Shown: positions 38,308 through 49,394, numbered from the stretch's first letter. The stretch: 64,000 nucleotides of DNA from Variovorax paradoxus (GCF_022009635.1 NZ_CP091716.1:635001-699000), one strand, 5' to 3'. Numbers and translations: made by a program. The notes: generated by a model from the sequence alone, not told the origin.

Positions 38308-38793
38308 ATGAAAAACTTGACTTTGTCATCGCGGGAGCAGGAGGGCTTCACTCTGATCGAGATGATGGTTGTCGTCGTCTTGGTGGCCATTTTGGCCGCA
38401 CTGGCGATGCCGTCGTTCACGGCAATGATCGCCAATCAACGGGTGACTTCCGCGGCGCAGGAGTTGCAGACCCTGCTCCAGTACGCCCGCGCGGAAGGTG
38501 TCTACAAGCGCACGCAAAGCACCGTGACCGCCACGGACCAGACGTGGCAGGCCAAGGCCGGTACGCAGGTGCTGCGCGAGGCCACGCTGTCCGATTCGGT
38601 CACTGTCGAGGCCGGATCTTCTGGCGGAGTGATCTTCGAGGCAACGGGCCAGGCTCGGCCCGCTTCCGGTGGCGGCACCTTGTACTCGGTGTCAATTTCC
38701 GGAACCAACGCATCTCGCGTGCAGTGCCTCACTGTGACCGGCGCGGGCTTGGTGCGGCTGAAAAGCGCGGCAACCAAGCAAGACTGCTCATGA
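38308..38793 (+). CDS. fimT: Type IV pilus minor pilin FimT/GspH family
   Basis: A 161-aa prepilin-like protein. The leader KNLTLSSREQEG ends in Gly before FTLIEMMVVVVLVAILAALA, with Glu+5 present. The GspH/FimT globular part follows: NQRVTSAAQELQTLLQYARA and a late Cys pair (QCLTV, QDCS). Minor pilins of this set prime pilus assembly and help DNA uptake. The stop overlaps the pilV start (ATGA), so translation is coupled. First gene of fimT-pilVWX-pilY1-pilE. Confidence 0.9.
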   Translation: MKNLTLSSREQEGFTLIEMMVVVVLVAILAALAMPSFTAMIANQRVTSAAQELQTLLQYARAEGVYKRTQSTVTATDQTWQAKAGTQVLREATLSDSVTVEAGSSGGVIFEATGQARPASGGGTLYSVSISGTNASRVQCLTVTGAGLVRLKSAATKQDCS

Positions 38794-39356
38794 GTTTCGG
38801 CATTTCCGTCACGGTTTCTTCCATGAATATCCCTCGCTCCACATCATCGTCCCGGCAAGCGGGCATGAGCCTCATCGAGGTACTCATGGCGGTCCTGCTC
38901 GTGAGCATCGGCCTGCTGGGCGCCGCGGGCATGCATGTGCGCGCCATCCAGTACACCTCCGACACCGAGCGCCGCCAGATGGCCTCGATGGTGGCCTCCG
39001 AGCTGATGGAGACGATGCGCGGCGACACGCTCACCTTGCTGCAGGGCAATGGCGTGCCCAAGACCGATCTCGGCGGCTACGCGAAGGCGAAGGGAACCGC
39101 GTTGGCGACCGTCACGGACGACGACTGCAAGCCGCTGGCCGCGACACCCGCCAAGCGGCTGGGTTGCTGGGGCGCGCGCGCCAAACAGCTCATGCCCGAC
39201 CTGGTCGATGACGTTCTCACCAAAGACTTTACCGTCGGCCTGGATGCGACGAGCGGGGTGATCTCGATCACCGTGGCCTGGCCGGTCAACAAGGGCCAGT
39301 GCCTGGATGGATCCGACAATGACTATTGCTCCTACACATTGCGCTCGAGGCTCTGA
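38790..39356 (+). CDS. pilV: Type IV pilus modification protein PilV
   Basis: A 188-aa minor pilin. The leader is long (SFGISVTVSSMNIPRSTSSS then RQAG), followed by MSLIEVLMAVLLVSIGLLGA; the residue after the processing Gly is Met, typical of PilV. The region LLGAAGMHVRAIQYTSDTER and MASMVASELMETMRGD is the PilV signature. The ATG at 38790 overlaps the fimT stop; an ATG at 38823 is a possible alternative giving a shorter leader. It acts with PilW, PilX, PilE and PilY1 at the pilus tip. Confidence 0.9.
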   Translation: MSFGISVTVSSMNIPRSTSSSRQAGMSLIEVLMAVLLVSIGLLGAAGMHVRAIQYTSDTERRQMASMVASELMETMRGDTLTLLQGNGVPKTDLGGYAKAKGTALATVTDDDCKPLAATPAKRLGCWGARAKQLMPDLVDDVLTKDFTVGLDATSGVISITVAWPVNKGQCLDGSDNDYCSYTLRSRL

Positions 39357-39360
39357 ACTC

Positions 39361-40218
39361 GTGTCGGGCACCTGCTTTCGAACACGCGGCGGCGCCGGCC
39401 GCCGCTCCCTGGTGGCTGTCGAGCGAGGCATTTCGCTGGTGGAGCTCATGGTGGCGATGGCCGTGGGCCTCGTCGTCGTGCTGATTGCCGGCACGATCTA
39501 TGTGGAGGGCCTGCGTAACTTCGGCTTCCGCGCCGGCCAGAGCGAGAACCTCGGCAACAGCCGCTACGCGCTCGGCACCCTGGACAACGAATTCACGAAG
39601 GCCGGCTACCGGCGCGATCCGACGCAGGCCATGGACGAGGCCTTTCCCGCCGACGGTGCGGCGCATCCCAACGGTTGCCAATTCGCCGTGGGGCAGGCGA
39701 TCTATGCGGTGGACGCCAACACCTTGTGCATTCGCTACCAGGCACGCGACGACAACGAGAAAGACTGCGCCGGTTCCGCGGCCGGCATCGCCGGCCTGAA
39801 GGCTTACGAGGCGCCGTCGGCCCCGGCCCTGGGCGCAGGCATGTTCGTCGAAAAGTACCTTCTTCTGGACGGCAAGCTGGTGTGCCGCGCCGGCAAGCCG
39901 TCCGTCGACACGCAGGTGGCCGACGGGGTGCGCGGCGTGTTCTTCGAGTTCGGCGTCGGCAAGGGCAGCGACTCGTTCGCCGAACGGCGCGTGGAAGAGT
40001 TCAAGACGAGCACGCCCGCGGCCGATGACGCCATCAGGTCCTTGCGCTACGCCATCCTTTTGGCGAGTTCCGCGGAAAAGATCACCGCAGGCATGGAGTC
40101 CTCCGTCTGTGGCCGCTGGGAGAGCGTGGGCGGCGCCAAGGCCAGCTGCGACACCAGCAAGGGTCAGCTCTATCAGCTGGCGAGCGGCTCCCTCACGCTG
40201 AGAAACCTGATGCCATGA
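39361..40218 (+). CDS. pilW: Type IV pilus minor pilin PilW
   Basis: A PilW-type minor pilin of about 285 aa. The N-terminal signal is ERG followed by ISLVELMVAMAVGLVVVLIA; then GTIYVEGLRNFGFRAGQSEN and NSRYALGTLDNEFTKAGYRR, the PilW pattern, and a large globular domain with several Cys. The start is uncertain: GTG at 39361 is chosen as it lies just after the pilV stop, but ATG at 39307 or 39319 and GTG at 39412 are in frame and none has a good ribosome-binding site. The stop overlaps the pilX ATG. Confidence 0.85.
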   Translation: MSGTCFRTRGGAGRRSLVAVERGISLVELMVAMAVGLVVVLIAGTIYVEGLRNFGFRAGQSENLGNSRYALGTLDNEFTKAGYRRDPTQAMDEAFPADGAAHPNGCQFAVGQAIYAVDANTLCIRYQARDDNEKDCAGSAAGIAGLKAYEAPSAPALGAGMFVEKYLLLDGKLVCRAGKPSVDTQVADGVRGVFFEFGVGKGSDSFAERRVEEFKTSTPAADDAIRSLRYAILLASSAEKITAGMESSVCGRWESVGGAKASCDTSKGQLYQLASGSLTLRNLMP

Positions 40219-40784
40219 GCGCACGTCACATTCCGATTTCGTCCCCGCAGTTGCGCCAGCGCGGCGCAGCGCTGTTCGTTGCCATGGTCATGATGCTGCT
40301 GGTGCTGGTATTGGCCGTGGTCGGCATGCGCACCGTCACGCTCGAATCGCGCATCGCCGGCAACATGCTCGAGAGCCAGAAGCAGCAGGAAACGGCGGAC
40401 GGCGCGTTGCGCGAAGGCGAGCGCGTCATCCAGGCGTACGGCATATCACTCTCGAAGTGCGCTGACGGCTCGACCAGCCCGGTCGACACCGCCAAGAAGC
40501 CCTGCTATGTCGCCGACGCACGTGTGGACGGCTCCCTGAATACCTCGTTCGGCGTCAAGGCCTCGGCTGCCGGCTTCGAGAACCCATACGGCTACTGGTA
40601 TCCGCGCTACATCTCCACCGTCTGTCCCAAGGGTTCGAGCGCCACATCGGCGCTCGAAGCAGCAAGCACCGGTTGCACCGAGTTCTACGAGCTCAACGCC
40701 CAGGCAACGGCCAAAGACACCGTGCAAGCCTGCGGTCCGGATGCGTTCTGCCTTCGCTCCACGGTCAATCTGTTCATCAAATAG
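40215..40784 (+). CDS. pilX: Type IV pilus minor pilin PilX
   Basis: A 189-aa PilX-type protein. It has the PilX N terminus RQRGAALFVAMVMMLLVLVL then AVVGMRTVTLESRIAGNM, where a canonical Glu+5 is missing, as in other PilX proteins. The QKQQETADGALREGERVIQ helix follows, then a Cys-containing globular part. ATG at 40215 overlaps the pilW stop. It probably works with PilY1, encoded 15 bp downstream. Confidence 0.9.
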   Translation: MSARHIPISSPQLRQRGAALFVAMVMMLLVLVLAVVGMRTVTLESRIAGNMLESQKQQETADGALREGERVIQAYGISLSKCADGSTSPVDTAKKPCYVADARVDGSLNTSFGVKASAAGFENPYGYWYPRYISTVCPKGSSATSALEAASTGCTEFYELNAQATAKDTVQACGPDAFCLRSTVNLFIK

Positions 40785-40799
40785 TCGAGGAGGGCTGCG

Positions 40800-43700
40800 A
40801 TGGCTCGCTCCACAAGTTCAAACCGCTCACCTTTTCGCCTCTTCCATACGGTCGGCTTGCTGGCAGGCGCCGCGGCCCTTCTGCTCGGTCAGCATCTTGC
40901 GACTGCGCAGGATGGCGGCGACACCGCCCTGGCACAGACACCTCTGTTCGTGAGCGAGAGCAATCCGCCGCTGAACATGCTGGTGATGGGCCGCGACCAC
41001 AAGCTCTACTACGAGGCCTATAACGACGCCTCCGACCTGAACGGCGACGGCGTGATCGACGTGGGCTACAAGCCCAACCAGATCGACTACTACGGCTACT
41101 TCAACAACAACGCCTGCTACGAATACGCCAACAACAAGTTCTCGCCCGTCGCAGTCGCCACGGGCGCCAAGAAAAAGATCTGTGCCGGCGGAACGCGCTG
41201 GAGCGGCGACTTTCTGAACTACCTCTCCACGTCCCGCATGGACGCCATCCGCCGGGTGCTCTATGGCGGAATGCGCGTGACCGACACCACCAGCAGTACG
41301 GTTCTGCAGGCGGCCTATGTGCCTCGCGATGCCCATGCCTGGGGCAAGGCCTACGACCCCGTGCGCGACGGCGCCGTCTACAACATCAGCGACTATGCGC
41401 CGCTGGCGCAGCCAGCGAGCGGCACCCGCCATCTCTTTGCCGTGACGACGCTGGGTGAAAGCGACGACAACGCGATTCCTCGACTGCGAGTCCTCAACGA
41501 CTCGAAGTTCCAGATCTGGGACTGGGTGTCCAAGGAAGGAACTGCCGGGCAGGACGTTTGCCTGGGCGGGGTGCAATGCGCGGCGGATGCAGGCTCGACA
41601 TTCGACATGCTGCCCGCCACCGTTTTCCAGAACCTGACCATCAAGACGTGGAAGAAGACGAACAACAGCACGGCGACGCCCACGAGCGCGTCGCAGATGA
41701 TCACCTTCTTCACTTCGAACGGCATCAGCACCAACCTGTGCGGCTCAAGCTCGATCAGCGTGATCGACACCACTGGCGGCAATAACAACCCGTTTGCCGG
41801 CACCAACGGCTGCACTCACGACAACTACCTGACCGAGATCGCCGGCGAGATCAATATTCCAGCTGCCGGGAAATACACATTCGCGGTCGACGGGGATGAC
41901 GCCGTGGAGGCCACCATCGATGGCACCACCTGGGGCTGGTATGGCGGTCACGGCGCTGACCGCAGCCAGAACGGCCTGCAGAGCCACTCAAAGGACATCA
42001 CCTTCGCGACGGCAGGCTGGAAGACTGTGAAATTCCGCCACGTCGAGGGAACAGGCGACGACAACTGGGGACTTGCGTTGAAGATCACGCGGCCCGCCAG
42101 CACCATCACGACCAACAAGATTCGGGTGGAGGCCTGCTCCAGCACCGACGCCGCCTTGCGCGAGGCCAGTTGCAAGTCCTACCCTAACAATGGTGGCACG
42201 GCCATCTACAAGCCTACCGGCTTGCTGCACGACTTCGGCGAGAACAACAAGATGTACTTCGGCCTGCTCTCGGGCTCGTACCAGAAGAACATCTCGGGCG
42301 GCATCCTGCGGCGCAACATGAGCAGCTTCGCCGATGAGGTCAATCCGCAGACCGGCGTGTTCCAGACCAACGTTGCCGGCGTCGTGACCAACATCGACCG
42401 CCTGCGCCTGATCGGCTTCAACGGCAGCCAGTACAACGATTGCGGCTGGATCACCGACGGCCCCATCAGCGGCAAGACCGACCCGTCGATGTGCGCGATG
42501 TGGGGCAACCCGGTGGGCGAGATGATGTTCGAGACGATGCGCTATTTCGGCGGAGCCTCCGGTGCGCACACCCAGTACAACTATGGCAGCGGCGCGAAGG
42601 ACAGCGCCAGCCCGCTGAATCTCTCCAAGCCCGACTGGATTTCGCCCTACGCGGACAAGGCCAGTGGCGGCGGCGGCTACCAGCATTGCGCGCGCCCCGT
42701 GATGACCGTCCTCAGCGACATCAATCCCTCGTACGACACGAAGCTGCCGGGCAGCCGCTACCAGTCCATCGCCGTCAATGCGGACGCGCTGGGCGGCTTC
42801 AATGTCGCCAACGAGGTGCAGGCCATCGGCGCGGCCGAAGGCATCCATGGCAAGAACTTCTTCATCGGCCAGTCGAGCTCGAGCAATGCGAACGGCGCAC
42901 CGTCGGTGAAGACGGTCGACGATCTTTCGTGGGTGCGAGGCCTGTCGCCTCAGGAGCCCAGCAAGGAGGGCAGTTTCTACTCTGCCGGCGTATCGCGCTT
43001 CGCTGCCAACAATGCGGTTTTTGGCAATGCCAAAGGCAAGAACCGGTTGATGACCTATTCGGTCGCCATTGCTTCTCCGCTGCCGGAGATTCGCTTTCCA
43101 GTGTCCGGCGGACGGTTCGTGACGATCTCCCCCTTTGCGAAGTCCGTGACCGGCTTCAGCATCGATCCCACGCGCTTCGCGCCCACCAATCAGATCGTGG
43201 ACTACTACGTGGACCGCATCGCCAACACTGGTACGGCCGACACGAACGCCAGCATCAACGAAGGGCGTCCGTACGCGGAGTTCCGCATCAACTACGAGGA
43301 CGTGGAGCAGGGCGCCGATCACGACATGGACGCAATCTCCCGCTATGTCGTGTCCCTGCAGGCGAACGGCAGCGTGAAGGTCGACATGGTGTCCGAGTAC
43401 GCCGCGGGCAGCATCGGCCAGCACATGGGTTACGTGATCTCCGGGACCACCCAGGACGGCATGTATCTCGAGGTGCGGGACAAGGACACCGCCTCCGTGT
43501 ATTACGAACTAAACACCCCTCCCGGCCGTGCACCCGGCTACTGCGTGGGTCGATCCAGCGATTCGGAGTGCATCAACCTGCCGCTGTCGGCCAGCCGGAC
43601 CTTCACGGCCAGCACAGCCACGTCTTCGGGCAGCTTCCTGAAGGATCCGCTGTGGTACGCCGCCAAGTACGGCATGCCGGGGCGCGACCCGGCGTCGGTG

Positions 43701-45797
43701 GTGGGCGATCCGGACAACTATTTCCTGGTCACCAACGCCACCACGCTGAAGGCACAGATGACCAAGGCCTTCAACGACATCCTGCAGAACACCAACTCGG
43801 TGACAGCGGTGGCGGTGGACGTGCCCGGCGGTACGCTCGCCGCGGGTGCCGATGTCTACCGCACCCGCTTCGAAGCCGATGGCTGGGTCGGCGACGTGAT
43901 CCGCGAGAGCCTGACCGATACGGGCACCACCGGCCTGAGCTATGTGCGCAAGTGGAGCGCTGCCGAGGTGCTGTCCAAGCGCACGGCGAGCACCCGGAAC
44001 ATCCTGTACGCCGCTGCCGGCACCGACACGCCGACACTGCGGCCTTTCACCTTCAGCGGCATCAACGGGCAGACGGCCGATGCGGCCTGGCTCACGGCGC
44101 TCAACAAGAATCCCGCGAACAACCAGGTGGACTCCAAGGCCGAGCAGCGCATCAGCTTCCTGCGTGGCGAGAACGACTCGTTCCGCGTCCGCAAGAGCCT
44201 GGCCAGCGGCAAGTCCAACATACTCGGCGACATCGTCAACTCCTCGCCGCTGCGCGTGAAGGGAGCGCTCTACCGGGCGGGCGCAGCTGACACCCTGGAA
44301 GGCACCGGCAGCAACTACGCTGCTTTCGCCACAGGCCAGGCGGAAAAGTCCGAGATGATCTACGTGGGCGCCAACGATGGCATGTTCCACGCCTTCCGCG
44401 CCGATACAGGAGACGAGTCGTTCGCCTTCATCCCCACGGCGATGCGTAACAACCTCAACACGCTCACCGCGCCAGACTACGGCAAGAAAGACGGGACACC
44501 TCATCGCTATTACGTCGACGGCACGCCCGTAGCCTCCGATGTGTATTTCGGCTCGGCGTGGCACAAGGTGCTGATCGGCAGCCTGGGCGCCGGCGGCAGG
44601 CAGGTGTTCGCGCTGGACGTCACGAACCCTGCCTCGCCCCAACTGTTGTGGGAGTTCGGGGCCGACACAGTTGCTGGCACCAATCTCAACATGGGCAACT
44701 CCCTGCCGCAGCCGACCATTGCTCGTCTCAACGATCCCGCAGGTGGCAAGGGGAAATGGGTCGCACTGGTGCCTGGTGGGTATCAAGGCGGCAACAACAG
44801 CTCGGGCGGCGGCGGCGCCAGCCTGTTCGTGCTGGACATCTCGAACGGCAGCGTACTGCGCCGCCTCGACCTGGACGGTGGCATGACGGCTGCCGAGCTG
44901 ACTGCTTCGCTGCCCCTGGGCAATGGCCTGTCGCGCGTGACTGCCGTGGACAACACCCGCGACGGCAAGGTCGACGTGGCCTACGCGGGCGACCTGGCAG
45001 GCAACATGTGGCGCTTCGACATGAGCAGTGGCGATATTTCGGCATGGACGGTGCAGAAGTTCTTCACTGCCAAGGACGCCGACGGCAAGCGCCAGGCCAT
45101 CACCGCGGCGCCCTACGTGACTAAACACCCGACCGGAAAAGGCGACCTGGTGATCTTCGCCACCGGCCGCCTGCTGACGGCCAGCGACAAGAGCAATCTG
45201 CAGCGGCAAACGGTGTATGGCGTCTGGGACCGCTATAGCGACAGCGGTGCAACCGCGCCCACGCCATTGCCGACGGCATCAAAGGCGCGCTCCGACCTCC
45301 AAAGCCAGTCGTTCGCTGAACTGGAGGCTGGCTCGGGCAACTTCTCGCTGACGAACAATACGGTGACCTGGTACAAGGCCAACGCAACCGGCAAGCGAGA
45401 CAGCGACGTCGAAAAATGGGGCTGGGTCGTGGACCTGCCGCGCAACGGCGAGAAGGTGATCTACGACATGACTTTGTATGGACGAGGGCTGTTCCTCTCG
45501 TCGGTGCGGACTTCGGAAGACCCTTGTGCGGCGGGCATGGGGGGCACGATCTACGGCATCGATCCTAACGGGGGTGGCCGCACCGACTATGTCGTGTTCG
45601 ACATGAACGGCGATGGCGTCTTCAATGCTGCCGATGCGATGGCCGGTGGCCAGGTCAACGGCACCGAAACTGGCGCCGGCAAGCAGACCATTCGCGCGGA
45701 ACGCGTGTTCGACCCCAGCGCGAACGCTGAACGCCGGGTCAATCATGGCTTGCAGTTCGGCCGCCAGAGCTGGCGCAAGCAGCCGCCGAACAGTTGA
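40800..45797 (+). CDS. pilY1: Type IV pilus tip adhesin/assembly protein PilY1 with PA14-like insert
   Basis: A 1665-aa exported protein. The signal peptide (about residues 1-38, ends LATAQDGGD) is followed by the N-terminal region [20 protein letters not shown] and [23 protein letters not shown]14-like beta module spans about residues 335-435 ([40 protein letters not shown]). The C-terminal PilY1 beta-propeller (about 1120-1590) includes [20 protein letters not shown] and [21 protein letters not shown] calcium-type loop [12 protein letters not shown] is near 1600. PilY1 sits at the pilus tip and mediates surface sensing and adhesion. PA14 modules bind glycans in other proteins, so this copy may add host or surface specificity. 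Confidence 0.95.
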   Translation: MARSTSSNRSPFRLFHTVGLLAGAAALLLGQHLATAQDGGDTALAQTPLFVSESNPPLNMLVMGRDHKLYYEAYNDASDLNGDGVIDVGYKPNQIDYYGYFNNNACYEYANNKFSPVAVATGAKKKICAGGTRWSGDFLNYLSTSRMDAIRRVLYGGMRVTDTTSSTVLQAAYVPRDAHAWGKAYDPVRDGAVYNISDYAPLAQPASGTRHLFAVTTLGESDDNAIPRLRVLNDSKFQIWDWVSKEGTAGQDVCLGGVQCAADAGSTFDMLPATVFQNLTIKTWKKTNNSTATPTSASQMITFFTSNGISTNLCGSSSISVIDTTGGNNNPFAGTNGCTHDNYLTEIAGEINIPAAGKYTFAVDGDDAVEATIDGTTWGWYGGHGADRSQNGLQSHSKDITFATAGWKTVKFRHVEGTGDDNWGLALKITRPASTITTNKIRVEACSSTDAALREASCKSYPNNGGTAIYKPTGLLHDFGENNKMYFGLLSGSYQKNISGGILRRNMSSFADEVNPQTGVFQTNVAGVVTNIDRLRLIGFNGSQYNDCGWITDGPISGKTDPSMCAMWGNPVGEMMFETMRYFGGASGAHTQYNYGSGAKDSASPLNLSKPDWISPYADKASGGGGYQHCARPVMTVLSDINPSYDTKLPGSRYQSIAVNADALGGFNVANEVQAIGAAEGIHGKNFFIGQSSSSNANGAPSVKTVDDLSWVRGLSPQEPSKEGSFYSAGVSRFAANNAVFGNAKGKNRLMTYSVAIASPLPEIRFPVSGGRFVTISPFAKSVTGFSIDPTRFAPTNQIVDYYVDRIANTGTADTNASINEGRPYAEFRINYEDVEQGADHDMDAISRYVVSLQANGSVKVDMVSEYAAGSIGQHMGYVISGTTQDGMYLEVRDKDTASVYYELNTPPGRAPGYCVGRSSDSECINLPLSASRTFTASTATSSGSFLKDPLWYAAKYGMPGRDPASVVGDPDNYFLVTNATTLKAQMTKAFNDILQNTNSVTAVAVDVPGGTLAAGADVYRTRFEADGWVGDVIRESLTDTGTTGLSYVRKWSAAEVLSKRTASTRNILYAAAGTDTPTLRPFTFSGINGQTADAAWLTALNKNPANNQVDSKAEQRISFLRGENDSFRVRKSLASGKSNILGDIVNSSPLRVKGALYRAGAADTLEGTGSNYAAFATGQAEKSEMIYVGANDGMFHAFRADTGDESFAFIPTAMRNNLNTLTAPDYGKKDGTPHRYYVDGTPVASDVYFGSAWHKVLIGSLGAGGRQVFALDVTNPASPQLLWEFGADTVAGTNLNMGNSLPQPTIARLNDPAGGKGKWVALVPGGYQGGNNSSGGGGASLFVLDISNGSVLRRLDLDGGMTAAELTASLPLGNGLSRVTAVDNTRDGKVDVAYAGDLAGNMWRFDMSSGDISAWTVQKFFTAKDADGKRQAITAAPYVTKHPTGKGDLVIFATGRLLTASDKSNLQRQTVYGVWDRYSDSGATAPTPLPTASKARSDLQSQSFAELEAGSGNFSLTNNTVTWYKANATGKRDSDVEKWGWVVDLPRNGEKVIYDMTLYGRGLFLSSVRTSEDPCAAGMGGTIYGIDPNGGGRTDYVVFDMNGDGVFNAADAMAGGQVNGTETGAGKQTIRAERVFDPSANAERRVNHGLQFGRQSWRKQPPNS

Positions 45798-45835
45798 TGT
45801 CTCGGGCGAGCGGCATGTATTCAAAGGAGAAACCA

Positions 45836-46252
45836 GTGCGAAATGCTGAAAAGGGCTTCACCCTGATCGAGCTGATGATCACCGTGGCCATCGTCGGCAT
45901 CCTCGCTGCGATTGCCTACCCGTCATACACGGAGTATGTGCTTCGGTCCCGGCGGGTGGAGGCGCAAAACCTGCTCAACGACGCGGCCGCGCGCCAGGAG
46001 CGGTGGAAGGCGCAGAACGGCAGCTATACAGATACTGTCAGCAAGCTCAATCTGCCAAACGGTGCGGCATCGCAAAACGGCTACTACACGCTAACCTTGA
46101 GTGTGGCCAACGATCGCAGCGACGGCGGCTACGCATTCAAGGCCGAGCGCACAAAATCGGATCCCAAGTGCGGTGACTTTACTTTGGATGCCACGGGCAA
46201 AAAGGGCATCGCTGCCGGGGGGCCGGGTACGACGGAGACATGTTGGCGCTAG
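45836..46252 (+). CDS. pilE: Type IV minor pilin PilE family
   Basis: A 138-aa prepilin. With the GTG at 45836, behind AAAGGAGA, the leader is just RNAEKG, followed by [20 protein letters not shown] with Glu+5; earlier starts (ATG 45815, ATG 45797) would lengthen the leader. PilE features follow: [35 protein letters not shown], and a Cys pair (PKCGDF, ETCWR) closing the C-terminal loop. Last gene of the minor pilin operon. Confidence 0.9.
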   Translation: MRNAEKGFTLIELMITVAIVGILAAIAYPSYTEYVLRSRRVEAQNLLNDAAARQERWKAQNGSYTDTVSKLNLPNGAASQNGYYTLTLSVANDRSDGGYAFKAERTKSDPKCGDFTLDATGKKGIAAGGPGTTETCWR

Positions 46253-46270
46253 TCGGCGGATATCAGTGCC

Positions 46271-46756
46271 TCACCCCGCCACCCAACTCCCCGACTTCCC
46301 CCCATGCTTCTCCAACACATGCACATCGGTAATCCGCATCCCCCGGTCCACCGCCTTGCACATGTCGTAGACCGTCAATAGCGCCACCTGCACCGCCGCC
46401 AGCGCCTCCATCTCCACCCCCGTCGGCCCGACCGTCTCCACGGTCGCCGTGCAGACCACCCGCGGCGCACTCCCCGCATCCGCATCGAGCGCAAACGCCA
46501 CCGCCACACGCGTCAGCGCCAGCGGATGGCACAGCGGAATCAGGTCGCTCGTCTTCTTCGCCGCCTGGATCCCCGCGATGCGGGCGATGCCCAGCACGTC
46601 GCCTTTCTTGGCCGTTCCCGACTCGATCAGCGCCAGCGTCGCAGCCTGCATCTCGATGCGGCCCGTGGCCACGGCCACGCGGTGGGTGGAGGCCTTGCCG
46701 GCCACGTCGACCATGTGGGCCTGGCCCTGGGCGTCAAAATGGGTGAGAGTGCTCAT
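46271..46756 (-). CDS. moaC: Cyclic pyranopterin monophosphate synthase MoaC
   Basis: A 161-aa MoaC, which makes cyclic pyranopterin monophosphate in molybdenum cofactor synthesis. Motifs: [54 protein letters not shown], and [47 protein letters not shown]. Catalytic Lys and His residues in these motifs are present. No other moa genes are nearby. It is convergent with the pil operon and diverges from the M48 protease gene. Confidence 0.96.
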   Translation of the reverse strand: MSTLTHFDAQGQAHMVDVAGKASTHRVAVATGRIEMQAATLALIESGTAKKGDVLGIARIAGIQAAKKTSDLIPLCHPLALTRVAVAFALDADAGSAPRVVCTATVETVGPTGVEMEALAAVQVALLTVYDMCKAVDRGMRITDVHVLEKHGGKSGSWVAG

Positions 46757-46809
46757 GGTGAACGTTCGTTTTGAAGATGCATCATACGAGCCCGAGCCAC
46801 TGACGAGGA

Positions 46810-48375
46810 ATGCCGCGCTTGACTCCCACTCCCTCCAGAAAACGCCGTATCACGCCCGCCCTGCGGACGTTCTGCGCTACTTTCCTGATAGCGTCCCAGG
46901 TGCTGCTGCCAGCCCCCGCGTTGGCGCAGATGCAGGTTCTGCCCGGCCTGGGCGACGGCGGCGAAATGACCGCTAGTGCCGAACGCCATCTCGGCGACCA
47001 GATCGCCCGGGAGCTCTATCGCGATACCGACTACATCGACGACCCTGTGGTCGCGGCCTATGTGCAGGACATCTGGCAGCGCCTGCTGGCGGCGGCCCGC
47101 GCACGCGGCGAACTCACACCCGAACTCGACGAGCGCTTTGCCTGGACGATCCTGCTGGGCCGCGACCGCAACATCAACGCCTTCGCGCTGCCGGGCGGCT
47201 ATCTGGGCCTGAACCTGGGCCTCGTCGCCGCGGTCGGCAGCCGGGACGAGCTGGCGACGGTGCTGGGGCACGAGCTCTCGCACGTCACCCAGCGCCACAT
47301 CTCGCGCATCATGAGCAAGCAGGGCAAGCAGATGCCGCTGATGATCGCGGGCCTGATCCTCGGGATGATCGCGGCCAGCAAGAGCCGCAGCGGCGACGCC
47401 GGCCAGGCCGTGATGATGGGCAGCCAGGCGGTCTTCGCGCAGAACCAGCTGAACTTCTCGCGCGACATGGAGCGCGAGGCCGACCGTGTCGGCTTCGGCG
47501 TGATGACGCAAGCTGGCTTCGCGCCGCAGGGCGCGGCTGCGATGTTCGAGAAGCTGCAGTACGCCTCGCGCCTGAACGACAACGGCTCGTACCCCTATCT
47601 GCGCAGCCACCCGCTGACCACGGAGCGCATCTCCGACATGCAGGGCCGCTTCCAGTTCAAGATGGACACCACCCCGCCGCTGCCGCTCGTCATGGACCAC
47701 GCAATGATCGCCTCGCGCGCCCGCGTGCTGACGCGGCCCGGTGTCGATGTGCTGCGGCTGTGGGTCGATTCCGCATCCAGCGGCGAGGTCGCAAAGAGCT
47801 CGCCGGCGCAGCAGGCCGGCACGCTCTACGCTGCGGCGCTGTCAGCCAAGGAACTGCGCGACTACAAGGCGGCGCGCGCGCTGGTCGAGCGATTGGTGGC
47901 GCGCACGGCGGAAGACCTCGCCGCCGCCAAGCAGGCGCGCTGGCTCAGTGCCGAGATCGAACTCGCCGCTGGCGCCCCGGCCAAGGCGGCTGCGCTGCTG
48001 GACGCCAAGTCGAAGGAGCGTCCCGAGATGATGCTCGCGGCCGAAGCCGCGACGGCCATGCGCCAGCCGGCACCGATGATCCCCGTGCTGCGCGACTGGG
48101 TCGCCGCCAACCCGCGCGATGCGACGGCATGGCACGCGCTGGCGAATCTCTACGGCGCCGAGAACGACACGCTGCGCGCGGTGCGCGCCGACGCCGAGGC
48201 CAATGTCGCGATCCTCGACTATCCGGCCGCGCGGGACCGCTTCAAGGCGGCGCAGGAGTTGATCCGCCAGTCCAACAAGCCGGTCGATCACTACGAAGCG
48301 TCGATCATCGACACCCGCGCACGGGCGGTGGATGTGCTGGTGAAAGAGCAGGCCGCCGAGCCGCCGCTGAAGTAG
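46810..48375 (+). CDS. M48 family metalloprotease with TPR-like C terminus (BepA-like)
   Basis: A 521-aa exported protease: signal peptide to about residue 40 (LLPAPALAQ), then the M48 domain with zinc motif HELSH (154-158) in [20 protein letters not shown] and the third ligand Glu in [19 protein letters not shown]. The C-terminal half (about 310-510) is helical with TPR-like repeats ([20 protein letters not shown]). The layout matches BepA/YfgC, which tests outer-membrane protein assembly in the periplasm. The start at 46810 is supported by the signal peptide. Confidence 0.9.
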   Translation: MPRLTPTPSRKRRITPALRTFCATFLIASQVLLPAPALAQMQVLPGLGDGGEMTASAERHLGDQIARELYRDTDYIDDPVVAAYVQDIWQRLLAAARARGELTPELDERFAWTILLGRDRNINAFALPGGYLGLNLGLVAAVGSRDELATVLGHELSHVTQRHISRIMSKQGKQMPLMIAGLILGMIAASKSRSGDAGQAVMMGSQAVFAQNQLNFSRDMEREADRVGFGVMTQAGFAPQGAAAMFEKLQYASRLNDNGSYPYLRSHPLTTERISDMQGRFQFKMDTTPPLPLVMDHAMIASRARVLTRPGVDVLRLWVDSASSGEVAKSSPAQQAGTLYAAALSAKELRDYKAARALVERLVARTAEDLAAAKQARWLSAEIELAAGAPAKAAALLDAKSKERPEMMLAAEAATAMRQPAPMIPVLRDWVAANPRDATAWHALANLYGAENDTLRAVRADAEANVAILDYPAARDRFKAAQELIRQSNKPVDHYEASIIDTRARAVDVLVKEQAAEPPLK

Positions 48376-48394
48376 CCCGCGCAGGGCTGTTGCT

Positions 48395-48748
48395 TCAGCG
48401 CCGGGACAGCAGCCCGCCCAGCGCGGATTCGATCAGCAGGCCCAGCAGCGAATACAGCAGCGAGCCGATCAGCGCGGCCAGGAAGCCGTTGACGTGGAAG
48501 CCGCCGAGCAGCCCCGAGGCGGCCCAGAACAGCAGCGCGTTGATCACGAACAGGAACAACCCGAGCGTGACGATGGTGACGGGCAGCGTCAGCACCACCA
48601 GCACGGGCCGCACGATCATGTTGAGCAGTCCGATGACGGCCGCGGCAATCAGCGCTGAGCCGAAGCTGTTGACCTGGACGCCGCTGTAGAGATAAGCCAC
48701 CGCCAGCAGCGCGACGGCGCTGAGCAGCCATTTGATGATGATGCGCAT
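48395..48748 (-). CDS. Phage holin family (4-TM) small membrane protein
   Basis: A 117-aa protein made almost only of membrane helices: MRIIIKWLLSAVALLAVAYL, SALIAAAVIGLLNMIVRPVL, LTLPVTIVTLGLFLFVINAL and ALIGSLLYSLLGLLIESALG. NMIVRPVLVVLTLPVTIVTLG is the mark of the 'phage holin family 4' group, conserved chromosomal proteins with no proven lysis role. The ATG at 48748 begins the family sequence. Not part of a phage here. Confidence 0.8.
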   Translation of the reverse strand: MRIIIKWLLSAVALLAVAYLYSGVQVNSFGSALIAAAVIGLLNMIVRPVLVVLTLPVTIVTLGLFLFVINALLFWAASGLLGGFHVNGFLAALIGSLLYSLLGLLIESALGGLLSRR

Positions 48749-48784
48749 GCGGCGCAGGATACCCCAGGGGGGCCGAACAAAACA

Positions 48785-48818
48785 ACGAGCCCCGGTGCGT
48801 TGCCGCACCGGGGCTCGT
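48785..48818 (-). terminator. Strong Rho-independent terminator
   Basis: A perfect 15-bp stem: ACGAGCCCCGGTGCG (48785-48799), loop of four, and its complement (48804-48818). On the minus strand it is followed by TGTTTTGTT. It lies 24 bp beyond the stop of the 48843-49307 gene. Confidence 0.85.
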
Positions 48819-48842
48819 CAAAGAAGAGAACGCGAGACCGGG

Positions 48843-49307
48843 TTACTCGGCCAGTTCGTTCGCCAGCACCAGCAGTGCGCCCATGCCCATCACCGCGCCG
48901 GGGAAGGCCCAGCCCGTCTGGTGCGCCGGCTTCTGCTCCGGCGTCACCGGCTCCAGGTCGACGCCGATCTTCGGGCGGCGCGCATCGACCACGTGCATGG
49001 CGCCGTGCTCGCGCTTCAGCTGCGCGGTCAGTTCGGCCAGCGGGCCCTTGGCCAGCACCGGCGTTACCTGCCCGCCATTGCGCTCGAGCAGCGGCAGCAT
49101 CTGCGCCTGCACCTTGCTGAACCACTTGGCGCGCCAGTTCTCGCGTGCGCTGTGGCTCACCCACTTGCTGATGCGATGCGTCATGCGCGGCGCGCAGGCC
49201 ACGAGCACCCAATGGCGCGCCACGACGCTGTTCGCGTCGGGCGCGAGTTCGGCGAACTGTTCACAGGCGTAGGTGACGTCGTCGATATAAAGAATGATCT
49301 TTTCCAT
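48843..49307 (-). CDS. Hypothetical protein, 154 aa
   Basis: Not recognised with certainty. It begins with a beta-alpha unit (EKIILYIDDVTYACEQFAEL), then VVARHWVLVACAPRMTHRIS and WVSHSARENWRAKWFSKVQA, LLERNGGQVTPVLAKGPLAE, LTAQLKREHGAMHVVDARRP. This alternation of strands and helices resembles Rossmann-like, USP-type folds. The C terminus is a glycine-rich hydrophobic segment, FPGAVMGMGALLVLANELAE, possibly membrane-facing. It lies downstream of the riboswitch-controlled TerC gene (87 bp apart, same strand) and ends before a strong terminator, so the two may share a transcript. Confidence 0.65.
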   Translation of the reverse strand: MEKIILYIDDVTYACEQFAELAPDANSVVARHWVLVACAPRMTHRISKWVSHSARENWRAKWFSKVQAQMLPLLERNGGQVTPVLAKGPLAELTAQLKREHGAMHVVDARRPKIGVDLEPVTPEQKPAHQTGWAFPGAVMGMGALLVLANELAE

Positions 49308-49394
49308 GGCTGCTCCTTCAGATAGTTAGAGTGACAGAGGCTGGCTGGTGACAGAAGTTCGCGGTATCGATGTCCGGTGACGGCCGAGCAATGC

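Noticed and set aside
42440..44290. A 616-residue plus-strand frame inside pilY1
   Set aside because: Out-of-frame shadow of pilY1, rich in Arg and Gln, no domain.
48395..48748. Phage origin because of the 'phage holin' family name
   Set aside because: No phage genes surround it; the family is common on chromosomes.
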